From positions 3,658,001 to 3,722,000 of the forward strand of contig QYRS01000006.1 of assembly GCA_006503535.1 (NCBI GenBank): a DNA stretch of 64,000 nucleotides. The letters are read 5' to 3'. The notes below the pieces were generated by a model, which saw only the letters and a list, made by a program, of their open reading frames with translations, was not told the DNA's origin and did no database searches. Position 1 is the first letter of the stretch, and every line of letters begins with the position of its first letter. A program made the position numbers and the translations under genes. This stretch comes from Arthrinium phaeospermum. Its lineage: Eukaryota; Ascomycota; Sordariomycetes; Amphisphaeriales; Apiosporaceae. This document shows, one piece after another, positions 11,161-19,762 of the stretch.

Positions 11161-11530
11161 GGTGGCTGCTCCTGATGGGCTGTGTGTGAGGCGTGGCATG
11201 CCAACTGTTTTGTATGTTAGGGTTGACGTTATGTAAATGTGTTAGGCCAATGGCGATTTCCAACGAGCCTGACTTTCTATGATAAAACTTGGCTCTTGTC
11301 TGCCAATTCAGGGGTGGGATCCCCAACACTGATTTGTAACAAAGGCATTGTTTGTGGTCAACACAGCAATACTGTTCGATCACATACAGTCGCACTGTTG
11401 TTACAGAGTCTTGTATATAATGGAGGTGATGGTCCCCAAGTTACATTTGGTTCCTCACCAGGCAGAAGCCACCCGAGCAAATTGCGATTCGACCTCAACA
11501 CATTACCAACGCCAATCAACCACCGACAAG
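11161..11530. other. Intergenic, 370 bp
   Basis: 3' region of the orphan gene and promoter of the membrane protein. A TATATAA at about 11413-11419 is a TATA candidate for the gene at 11531. Confidence 0.45.
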
Positions 11531-11875
11531 ATGGGCCCCTTCAAAATCCTCTTCCTCTTACTCGTGCTGTGGTGCCTGTCCCCGATCCTCCTCCCCCCCT
11601 TCCTGGTCGTCATGGGCGCCTTCCTCTTCGGCGCCGCCTCGTTCGCGCTCCTGTTCGTCGTCGATCCCTCCATGGCCCTGCGCTTCCTGGCCATCCTCGC
11701 CGTCGCCCTCATCTGCGTGTACCTGGTCTTCAAGCTCCTTTGTCTGCTGTTTGGCGGCGGGACCTGGGCGGACCTCTGGGGGCTGCTGTGCCGGGGGGCG
11801 TGCCTCATGCTCATCCCCGGCCTGCTGGGCCTCTTGGCGGACTGGAGAGTCTTGATTATGGGCCTGATCTTCTAG
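11531..11875 (+). CDS. Small multi-pass membrane protein
   Basis: A single-exon frame of 114 residues from an ATG in AAGATGG context. Nearly the whole chain is hydrophobic, with three to four membrane-spanning segments. The only polar breaks are short: DPSMALR near residue 48 and GGGTWADLW near residue 80. A TATA-like sequence lies about 115 bases upstream. GC-biased third positions in this frame and the clean hydrophobic periodicity argue for a real gene. I do not recognise the family, and there is no catalytic motif. It could be a small organelle or plasma-membrane protein, or a lineage-specific orphan. A membrane role is inferred only from hydrophobicity. Confidence 0.55.
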   Translation: MGPFKILFLLLVLWCLSPILLPPFLVVMGAFLFGAASFALLFVVDPSMALRFLAILAVALICVYLVFKLLCLLFGGGTWADLWGLLCRGACLMLIPGLLGLLADWRVLIMGLIF

Positions 11876-13161
11876 GCTGTTGTTTAAGCTGTTTATGTTT
11901 ATGTTTTGTGTTTATGTTGGGATGAACGAAAAAGGCTGGAGGAAAAGATAGCAATAGAAGAGAATCAAAAGAACACAATCTGGCTAGACCACAGTTTCAC
12001 GTAGTGCCAAACTCTTACTCATCTCATGCCCACACGTATCTAGCATCCCGTGACATGATCAATCATGATCAGGTTACCATGATACTCCCGCCTGTACCAA
12101 CCGCAGTAAGCTTGCGGACGGTTGCAAATGGCCTTGTAGGAATCGACGAACTCCTAGCACCATCCCCACAAGGGTCGACTGAGAAGAAGAGACCGTACGT
12201 GCCGGAGAAGTTGCCGCTGTCCTGGGATCTAAAAATGGTTTGTCCAAACCAGCCTTCTGACATCATACCGCATATGAAATGCAAGTGAGAATGTATCTGG
12301 TGGGGATAATTGCTGTCTGTATTCCTCCGCGGAAAATCAACAACATTTCTGGAGGCGTCATTGCAGCAGCCCCCAAGCCACCAACAAAAAACCAAATCCT
12401 TCATTGTTGGGCTGACGCGCCATCAGGCTACAGTATTACTCAGCCATGGATTGGCATTTTCGGGGCGGTGTCGATGGTGGCGTTGGCGTTGACGGGCTGG
12501 TTGCCAACGGCTTCCACGGCGTTTCATGTTTCCGCCCCATGGCTAACATGTTCTCTTTTGTGGTCGCTGTGATGCTATGAACTCAAGTATATGGCACTGC
12601 AGCGGGCTACCAAACTTAATTGATTCCCATCCTTACTTGTAACTTTCAAGCATAACGAATACATTTCAGACTCATCGACTTGAAGGGTGTCGCATCGTAG
12701 GAATAGACTCGTAGCCTTGAGAAAGCTGATCGCCCACCTACTTGCCGACAGTATTTATGTTGGCTAGGCTTGACATACGGAAAGGGACATTACTGCAGTA
12801 GCTCTACCTAAATCCAATGACGTTTTGAACTATTATTAGATGCAAGGAGCGGTTAGGATTTAAAAACCCACGAAGCAAGCTGGGCAAAGCAAAAGGAGGG
12901 GCCAATAGAAAGATATATCCAAATCAGTGCAGATACAACCCTAGTCTTACATGAGAACACTTTAGACCTTACATGTGAGGCGACGAGTAACGACTGGTCT
13001 TGTTATTAGACTGATATATGGCGGTACTTATACCAGAACGATTACATTAATTGTCAGTCATGCTCCAGGCTACTCAATTGTCTTTATTCATTGCCCGTAG
13101 TTTTTCCCGATACTCCTACGCGTATACGTTAACTGCACCTTCGCCTACATCTGCTTCCAAA
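11876..13161. other. Intergenic, no gene seen
   Basis: About 1.3 kb, turning noticeably AT-richer after about 12,570, with only short open frames. The end is the promoter and leader of the secreted protein starting at 13162. Confidence 0.5.
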
Positions 13162-13824
13162 ATGCAACTCTTCAAATCCCTTCTCGCGTTGGGCTTGGGA
13201 TCCCTCGCCGTCTGGGGCTCCCCCATAGCATCCGTCCTCGACCACGATGATAGCTCTGCCGTGAACGAGACTGCCGCATCTCTAGATGTCCGAGCAGTCC
13301 CCAACGTGGTCAAGGTGTCGCGCTGGAAAGACCTGGGAAAAGACAGCGAAACGCACGCGACCTATACCGCCACTCTAAACACCCTATTCACCGGCAACCC
13401 CAGCCATGCCGAAGTCGCCGAATACGCGCGAAAGGGCTTTGAGAACATGATGACCCAGAATCCCCGGCAGGAGAAGGACACCCACCTCATGGCCGCCCTT
13501 TTCATCCCCACCCGCAAGAGCTTGTTCTTGTGTTCGGTGCCGGACGGTCCCGCAATCGGGCACATCAGGGACCACGGCGAGGCCCAGGCCCCGGCATGGT
13601 GGTCCCAAGTCAGAAACCGTGGGCCCCCCGTCTATCTCCATGCCGAAGATTGTGCCGCCTTCTTGTATGAGAGGTCTGTCGGTACAAAACTGGCGCCTGG
13701 CGACCGATATCCCACGGGTTCTTTCGTAGCCGTGTACGGCATTGTGAACAAGGCTGCCAAGGCCAAGGTCAATCTTTGTTCCGCTTGCCAGACTGTGTTC
13801 ACAAGCTTGGGTGTAGGGTTTTGA
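13162..13824 (+). CDS. Secreted deaminase-fold protein (HAE...CxxC)
   Basis: Single exon, 220 residues from the ATG at 13162. An upstream in-frame ATG at 13051 would bury the signal peptide and is rejected. Residues 1-18 form a signal peptide. A propeptide-like stretch follows to about residue 45, with an N-glycosylation site (NET). The C-terminal half has the layout of the cytidine-deaminase fold: a beta-hairpin at about 108-130, a helix carrying H160-A-E162, a strand at 187-195 and a helix starting C206-S-A-C209. In zinc deaminases the H and two C residues bind zinc and the E shuttles protons. The same signature occurs in secreted deaminase domains of bacteria and fungi. Substrate and target compartment are unknown. 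It sits in a block of small secreted proteins. The fold call rests on motif order and spacing, not on a profile search. Confidence 0.65.
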   Translation: MQLFKSLLALGLGSLAVWGSPIASVLDHDDSSAVNETAASLDVRAVPNVVKVSRWKDLGKDSETHATYTATLNTLFTGNPSHAEVAEYARKGFENMMTQNPRQEKDTHLMAALFIPTRKSLFLCSVPDGPAIGHIRDHGEAQAPAWWSQVRNRGPPVYLHAEDCAAFLYERSVGTKLAPGDRYPTGSFVAVYGIVNKAAKAKVNLCSACQTVFTSLGVGF

Positions 13825-14232
13825 GGAAATGTATTTAGTGCTTGTTGGAGAGGTGTGGAGTTCCTGGTTTTGTTGTATTACCAAATTTTCTTACAACTAT
13901 GTTGCCATCTAGCAGGAACTGGGCGATGCTGTCGGATATGGATGAGATGCAGCTTTGTGGATTTGATTTGGAATAACGCATCGTAAGGGGTATGCCACTT
14001 TCCTGTCGCTCTCTATGATTTTTCTGTTTTAGCTAGAAAATCCTACACTCGTTTCAGTTTGCATGTACTCAGTACTTAATCTACCATGCTGACCATCCTA
14101 TACCACTCCTTTGGGAAACCCGTACCGTCCCCAGACTGACCACAAACTCTCGTTTATATCTACTCAAGTGCTCTGTAGCTCTTTGAACGCCGAACCACGC
14201 TCGCTGGATGGCCTTGCCCCAAAAGGCTCGAT
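13825..14232. other. Intergenic between convergent genes
   Basis: 3' regions of the deaminase-like gene and the F-box-like gene. No coding signal. Confidence 0.5.
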
Positions 14233-16092
14233 TCACACATAAGAGTATGATGGCGGGCGGGGCACACCATAGGCATCTTCACCGTACGGCCGTGGCCAAA
14301 CCCGCCGGCCATCTGGCGCCAAGACAACACCCTCTCTGCTCGTCCCATGGTGCCACAGTCGGGGCAGAAGACGGTCCCATTTTCCTTTGTCCACGGTGTC
14401 GTAGCTTGGGCCCAGGATTTCCTTTTCTAGCTCTGAGGCACAAAACGCCGCGCTAGTGGTATCCGTGTAATACGGCCACTTTAGGTATATAATGAGATCC
14501 TGAAGTGCGCAGCCGACCTGGAAGGGTTTGATCTCTTTGGCCAAGGCTTCATACGACGAACGTATCACGCCCTCGGGCTCCGGACCTCTTATTAACTCCG
14601 ATTGGTGGCCCATGAAGAGGGATAGGCTGCTGAGCTTTCCGCCCTCACATGCGGCTAAGAGGTTCCAAATAACCATTTTCCACCCCGTCAGTAGTTCAAT
14701 GTCTTGTGCGGCATCTGTTACCGAGTTGGGGAGTGCGACGGCCAGGCCGACGGAACAAAGCAATCTTGGCGTAGCAGAGGGAAGCCTCTTGATCCACTCT
14801 GTGATTCTGGGCAGAGCCTCTTGGCAACACTTCATGTCATCCAGCCGGCCGCCCTTGGGGAGGATGATGAAGCGGTTCCGTTGGTAGAAGATCGTCTTGG
14901 AAATCTCGTAGACCTGGCGACTGACGAGAAAGAGGTGCAGCGGCAGCCTCCAGCACGTGCAGGTCGGGGAATGGGCCCCGTGGTAAAACGAACAGGCACA
15001 AAAGTCCAGGGTGGCCGTGCACTTGGTGCAGCAGTCAAACGGAACGAGACCGCGGTCGGGGCTCCATTCCAGGTCGAACGGGGCCACGAGTTCCGAGTAC
15101 TCGAGGATGCGTGTGAGTATTTCGGTTGGCAGGTAGTACGTCTTGGGTTTCTCTCCTACCGTATGTTTGGGTGACCTGCCTCTTACTAATCGAGACACAG
15201 TCCGTCTGGCGACGGTAGAGTGTTGCCAACTCGGCTCCTGGCTCAGCCGAATGGAGCAAGCTCTCAGGTTCTGGAGAGGCAAAAGTAGATTGACGACATG
15301 GTGAGCTGTGTCCATGTCCCGAGTATCACACACCAAATCGAGCTGCAATAAGTCCAGCTGGCAATAGGTGCTCAGCTTGCCCACTACGGCCTGCCATTCC
15401 CGTAGAATGGCCGCATGCTGCCTTGCTCGGCCCCGCAGAGGTCGGTCGTGGAATCCGCATTCCCGGCACAGTGGATGGCATGTAAACAGTCCTTGCAACT
15501 CTGGGCCCTGGGAATCCCTGAGGAAACGGAACGGTGCCACTTGGTAGAGGCATTCGCAGTTGTTCAGGCGGACGGACAAGGTGCGAAGGCTCGATAGTGC
15601 AGCTCCGTTGAGTCTCCGCAGCGGCCACAGACCCCACGAGCCACTTCTGCTGATGGTGAACGAGTTCTCCGAGTAGAGCATGTGCGAGACTTCCTCGGAC
15701 ACGGCACGCGAGACGTACAAGAGCGAGAAGGGAAGCGGTGGACAATCGCAGGCAGGGCTGCAGTCAAATTTGTAGTGTTTGCCCATGAATTTCCGCGACT
15801 CGAAGTAGCAGGCGTCGTCAGAAGCCAGACGGTCCCAAGCGAGATGGTAGCGCGCGCGAGGCCCCTCTTCGTTGAGACTGACGGGGCAGAACCGGAGAAG
15901 CCCCGCCAAGATGTAGATGCGGCGGCGTGTTTGGTAGGGAAGATCTAGAAAAGACAAGCCGCATGGTGGCGGTGATTGCTTTGGCTGCGCTGGGCGCTGT
16001 AAATAGTAGTCGAGTTTGCGCTGCACCATGATCTCGACTTGGAAGGTGGTTGGACAAGGAATCGTATTCTTTGGGGGTACTGCAACTCTCAT
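14233..16092 (-). CDS. F-box-like protein with two F-box-type motifs
   Basis: An intronless frame of 619 residues from the ATG at 16092 (ACCATG context). An in-frame ATG at 16029 is an alternative start. A first LPxxTRRRIY-type F-box-like segment lies at about residues 47-66, and a second, YLPTEILTRILEY, at about 318-332, so the chain looks like two tandem F-box-like halves. Each half carries a cysteine cluster (for example CCTKC...CAC...CTC after the second), suggesting small zinc-binding insertions. F-box proteins recruit substrates to SCF ubiquitin ligases, and many fungal paralogues of this kind are uncharacterised. It diverges from the secreted protein at 16289 with only about 200 bp between the starts, so they may share a promoter. 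Confidence 0.7.
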   Translation of the reverse strand: MRVAVPPKNTIPCPTTFQVEIMVQRKLDYYLQRPAQPKQSPPPCGLSFLDLPYQTRRRIYILAGLLRFCPVSLNEEGPRARYHLAWDRLASDDACYFESRKFMGKHYKFDCSPACDCPPLPFSLLYVSRAVSEEVSHMLYSENSFTISRSGSWGLWPLRRLNGAALSSLRTLSVRLNNCECLYQVAPFRFLRDSQGPELQGLFTCHPLCRECGFHDRPLRGRARQHAAILREWQAVVGKLSTYCQLDLLQLDLVCDTRDMDTAHHVVNLLLPLQNLRACSIRLSQEPSWQHSTVARRTVSRLVRGRSPKHTVGEKPKTYYLPTEILTRILEYSELVAPFDLEWSPDRGLVPFDCCTKCTATLDFCACSFYHGAHSPTCTCWRLPLHLFLVSRQVYEISKTIFYQRNRFIILPKGGRLDDMKCCQEALPRITEWIKRLPSATPRLLCSVGLAVALPNSVTDAAQDIELLTGWKMVIWNLLAACEGGKLSSLSLFMGHQSELIRGPEPEGVIRSSYEALAKEIKPFQVGCALQDLIIYLKWPYYTDTTSAAFCASELEKEILGPSYDTVDKGKWDRLLPRLWHHGTSREGVVLAPDGRRVWPRPYGEDAYGVPRPPSYSYV

Positions 16093-16288
16093 GGTATCTA
16101 AGAAGACCTCACAGAGTAAAAAGCTGCAACAGGATCCAATGAGGCTGCAAAGACACAGAAGATGATATAAGATGCAGTGAGGCCCAGTCGGGATCACGAA
16201 CAACCCCACTTCATGGTCAGTCCTGTGGCGGTGCGATGCGGTGTAAGCCACAAATAGGCTTTGGCTGTTAACGCTCTGAGCTGTCACT

Positions 16289-16831
16289 ATGCGCTCTACA
16301 TTGCTTCTTCTGCTAGCCGTAAACCCAGGGCAGTGTTTTCCGTCGCTCGATAGGAACAGAGATGACAAGATATCCCCGCCACAGAGTCTCTCTGAGTTCG
16401 ACGCCATTCCATTGGGACCGTTGCCTGACAGCAATTCCTCCACCAAGACCCCGTCATCCTGCAACTACGGCTGGCCGACCCTACTGGCGCCGATCGTGTC
16501 CGTTGAAGCCTGCCATAATTTCCTCGGTGGTCCCAACGCGGCGGCCAACTGCGCGGTCCCACCGCCGCCGATCGGGGAGGACCCAAAGGCGCCACCGCCG
16601 GCGTACGGAAGCCGCGTGCTCTGCCGGCAAACCGACAACACTGTCGTCATGGGCGCCACCTTCAACATCTACGGCGCCTCCAGCGCCTGCCGCGACGTGG
16701 CGACGGCTGTGCAGTGGATCCTGGACGCGTGCACCGTCGAGGGCGGGGTGGCGGGCCAGTCGCCGGCGTTTGGGAACGGGGATCTGATCGTGGTGGTGCA
16801 GCAAGGGATCTACTTGAACTTGACGGCTTAG
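16289..16831 (+). CDS. Secreted six-cysteine protein
   Basis: Single exon, 180 residues. It has an N-terminal hydrophobic signal sequence (about 1-17), then a Ser/Pro-rich linker and a core with six cysteines (58, 75, 88, 112, 134, 148) that could form three disulfides. The distribution (C-x16-C-x12-C, then C-x21-C-x13-C) and the end GNGDLIVVVQQ faintly recall Ecp2/Hce2-type effectors, but I cannot confirm that. An N-glycosylation site lies in the linker (NSS). It probably acts outside the cell. The neighbouring genes at 13.2 and 17.4 kb are also small secreted proteins. Confidence 0.65.
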   Translation: MRSTLLLLLAVNPGQCFPSLDRNRDDKISPPQSLSEFDAIPLGPLPDSNSSTKTPSSCNYGWPTLLAPIVSVEACHNFLGGPNAAANCAVPPPPIGEDPKAPPPAYGSRVLCRQTDNTVVMGATFNIYGASSACRDVATAVQWILDACTVEGGVAGQSPAFGNGDLIVVVQQGIYLNLTA

Positions 16832-17418
16832 GGGTATGCACGGGTTCTTGTATTGCTTATTGCCCTTCACGTTTGAGGGCCGTCGGCTTCCCCGGCATTG
16901 ATTGAAACAAAATTGGCGATGGGTGGTTGACGGTTGAATTAGAGACGAGCTAAGGGAGGCAGGCTCCTTGGCGAAACGCCCGTCCGATCTAGCAAGAAAC
17001 ACTGCTTTAAATTGGACGAAGCTAAAAAAGGAACCCCGAGTACCCTTGCTAGTGTAGGGACCTGCAGCTGAAACCACTGCTCATTTCTGCAAGCACAGTA
17101 AGCACATGAATCCAGGCTCATTATTGAAATGAGGATTACGTCGAGTTAGCATGGCGGAGGATCTGCTGTCATTACGTAGGATCCGCTATTGGGGCTGCCC
17201 CGGGCTTGTAGGCGGGCTAATAATAGGACGATGATTGCTTTCCCGTTTCAACTTTATTCTACCTGTAGCTCCAGAAATGGTTTGCCGGGTCGATCCGTGG
17301 TCCCGTGTCAGCCTTATGCCCAAACTTTGTATAAGTAGGTAGGTCTGGAGTGTTTTGGGGAATTGAGAGTGTCGTCAACATCGTATCGAATTTACTCCCT
17401 TCACGCTCTACCATCACA
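16832..17418. other. Intergenic, promoter of the small Cys-rich gene
   Basis: No gene seen. The last part holds the TATA candidate and a leader ending CCATCACA before the ATG at 17419. Confidence 0.5.
17330..17335 (+). promoter_or_regulatory. TATA-box candidate of the 17.4-kb gene
   Basis: A TATAAG sequence 89 bases upstream of the ATG at 17419. Position-based inference. Confidence 0.45.
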
Positions 17419-17886
17419 ATGCATCTCGCCGCTGTTACCACCGTCGCAAGCCTTCTGGCTGTGGCCGCCGCCACCCCGGCCAACCTCTTTGCCCGCCACG
17501 CCGAGTGCACCTACTCTGCCGTTGACGGCGATGTCCAACGCCAAGGAGTAAGTAATGAGCCGGAGCCCTTTGCCCTTATCACACCATGCTAATCCCCACC
17601 GACAGACGTGCAAGATGGGCAACGGCGCAGCTGGCACCGAGGCCGGATTCTGCGAGATCCAGGGCCTGGAGGGCGTGTACGGCTGCGACTACGCGTGGCG
17701 CAACACGGCCAAGATGAGCGCATGCGGCGATGCGAAACGGTCGAAATACGCTGTAAGTGGACCTCTGCCATTGTTTCGGAGCGCATGCTGATTTGCGAAA
17801 AGTGTCAGAAAGACGGCGACCCCTGCTGGGCGTACGCTTACAAGGAGAACCCCAAGTTGAGCATCATCCACTGCAGCAACAAATAG
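17419..17886 (+). CDS. Small secreted cysteine-rich protein (117 aa)
   Basis: Three exons, 17419-17547, 17606-17752 and 17809-17886, are joined by 58- and 56-nt introns with GTAAGT donors and CAG acceptors, all in phase 0. The 117-residue product has a signal peptide (about 1-19, cleaved after ATP/A) and seven cysteines in the remaining 98 residues. Order: ECTY, TCKM, FCEI, GCDY, ACGD, PCWA, HCSN. Length, charge and cysteine content fit the small secreted protein class that includes many fungal effectors and antimicrobial proteins. I recognise no named family. The leader and TATA box look like a well-expressed gene. The conserved phase and three exons make a chance frame unlikely. Confidence 0.72.
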
Positions 17887-18148
17887 CTGGATGCGAATTA
17901 GATATCCTTCATCTTGATATAATGAGAAATGTTTTAATTATGTCCAAATCAATTGCGCGTGTTAGTTGACGCAGCGGATGACATCATAAGTGACCTTAAG
18001 TGACCAGGGCATTGTGCCATGCGGGGCCGACTGGGGTCGTCAAACTCCCGTCTTAGAAGTCAACATCCCGCCACTCACAACACACGACACCAAAGAGAAA
18101 GACGGCGCATACTACTGTATTATCTGATTACGATAGCTCTCATCAGCA

Positions 18149-18709
18149 ATGACATCCCCCAAACTAAACCTGACGCCGCTCGCCTCCCTGCGCGTCTCCA
18201 AGCACCAGATCCCCGCGCACCACCGCATCCCCAACACCTCGATCCAGCACAAGCCGCTCCTGCACTACCACTCCGCCTTCTCGTCCGAAGACACCAACAC
18301 CGCCTCCGCCATCGAGTCCCATCTCAAGTCGGTGGGCGTCGTCGACCCCCAGTGGCGCTACACCATGTACAGCACCACCCACTTCCACAGCACCACGCAC
18401 GAGCTGCTGTGCATCGCCCAGGGCGGCGCCCGGCTCTGCTTCGGCGGCGAGGCGAACCTGGGCCGGGTGGAGGCGTCGGTGCGCAAGGGGGACGTGGTCC
18501 TGGTGCCCGCCGGGGTGGGACACCGGCTGCTGGAGGAGGAGGGCGGAGGGGAGGGGTTCGAGATGGTCGGCAGTTACCCACTGGGGTGCAGTTGGGACAT
18601 GTGTTACGGTAAACAGGGGGAGGAGGCCAAGGTCGAGGGGATTCGGCGGCTGGCCTGGTTTGAGAAGGATCCTGTTTATGGTGATCAGGGGCCGGCGTTG
18701 GATGTTTAA
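18149..18709 (+). CDS. YjlB-type cupin protein
   Basis: Intronless, 186 residues. The central part has a cupin beta-barrel: a histidine-rich first motif around YSTTHFHSTTHELLCI, which could supply metal-binding His and Glu, and a second motif around KGDVVLVPAGVGHRLLEE ending in the conserved G-H. The overall pattern (PNTSIQHKPLLHYHSAF at the start, GSYPLG after the barrel) matches the bacterial and fungal YjlB-like cupins. Their function is not well defined; they may be small-molecule isomerases or dioxygenase-like proteins. There is no signal peptide, so it is cytosolic. No neighbouring pathway genes give a substrate. Confidence 0.8.
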   Translation: MTSPKLNLTPLASLRVSKHQIPAHHRIPNTSIQHKPLLHYHSAFSSEDTNTASAIESHLKSVGVVDPQWRYTMYSTTHFHSTTHELLCIAQGGARLCFGGEANLGRVEASVRKGDVVLVPAGVGHRLLEEEGGGEGFEMVGSYPLGCSWDMCYGKQGEEAKVEGIRRLAWFEKDPVYGDQGPALDV

Positions 18710-19762
18710 AGGGTCGACGGCGATCTCATCTGTGAGTCCTAGGTACACAGATCGGATAAGATGCTGTTGGCAGATGTGCCCAAGTTCCCAAGCAATCCCA
18801 GTGCCGGCAGTCAAAAAAACATATGTACCCAACTCCGTCTGCTTGTAGTTTGCCCTGGTTCAATTGGATCATAACGTTTGATGACTTCTTGTGGAAATGG
18901 GACGCTCAAGTCAAGCATCATTTCATCTGTGATCATCTTTCCACTTGGCTCAACACAGCTTTGGTGGGGTTCTAGCTGGTTTGTGCCCACTGAGATGGAC
19001 CTACAGTGGTGCTCCAGCGACCCCCTGGAGCAAGCTACAGTACCCCGCATTAGAGTCCAGGCGCCGCCGGTTCAACCACTTACATGTTAGCCCGCACCAG
19101 AGGACCAATGGCAATCAATTGGCACTTGCATCTTGCAGAAGAGTCCAACCAGATGGACAACAGCTTGACATCACAACAGCTTCTCACTGAGCGAGTGAGA
19201 CGGACAGGCTAGAAAACGTCCATTCGAAGGATTTCACAGTTTCGATAAACCCTCTACGACCACTTATGGTATCTGGGAGAAATTCCCCAGGCCCTTGGAG
19301 TTAGCCCAAAACCCCCCTCACACAGTCACATACACACCCAACTTGCCAACAACCTCTCCCATCTCACCATCCTTCTACGTTTAGAAACTCGTCGCAAGCA
19401 GCAATAATCTGATAGAAAGGTACGTTATTATCATATTCTGCTTCAGGTTTACCTGGCTGCAATTTCCTGTGGTTTTCCATTGTTCCCCTCTGCAACTTCC
19501 CTGCCTGGCGTTTCCATTTCTGGTTTGATTTCTTTACATTGTGCAAATTCCCTTTCCGTCACCTGTAGCACTGGTAACAGCTGCATGGTGGGGCAAGCAT
19601 ACTTACCTAACTGGCTTAATCAGGTGGTTTGTTTTTGACGCCTTCTGCCACTCTCCATCACCAACCTTCCACCCACAAATCGCATTCCTCCATAACACAA
19701 CATCCTTCTCTCATATCGATTTGACGCTGACATATTCTGTTCAAACAAGCAGGTCGTTCAAC
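18710..19762. other. Intergenic, no gene seen
   Basis: 3' region of the cupin gene and the long leader of the helicase gene. The sequence before 19763 includes CAG-ended pyrimidine tracts, so a 5' UTR intron is possible but unproven. Confidence 0.45.
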
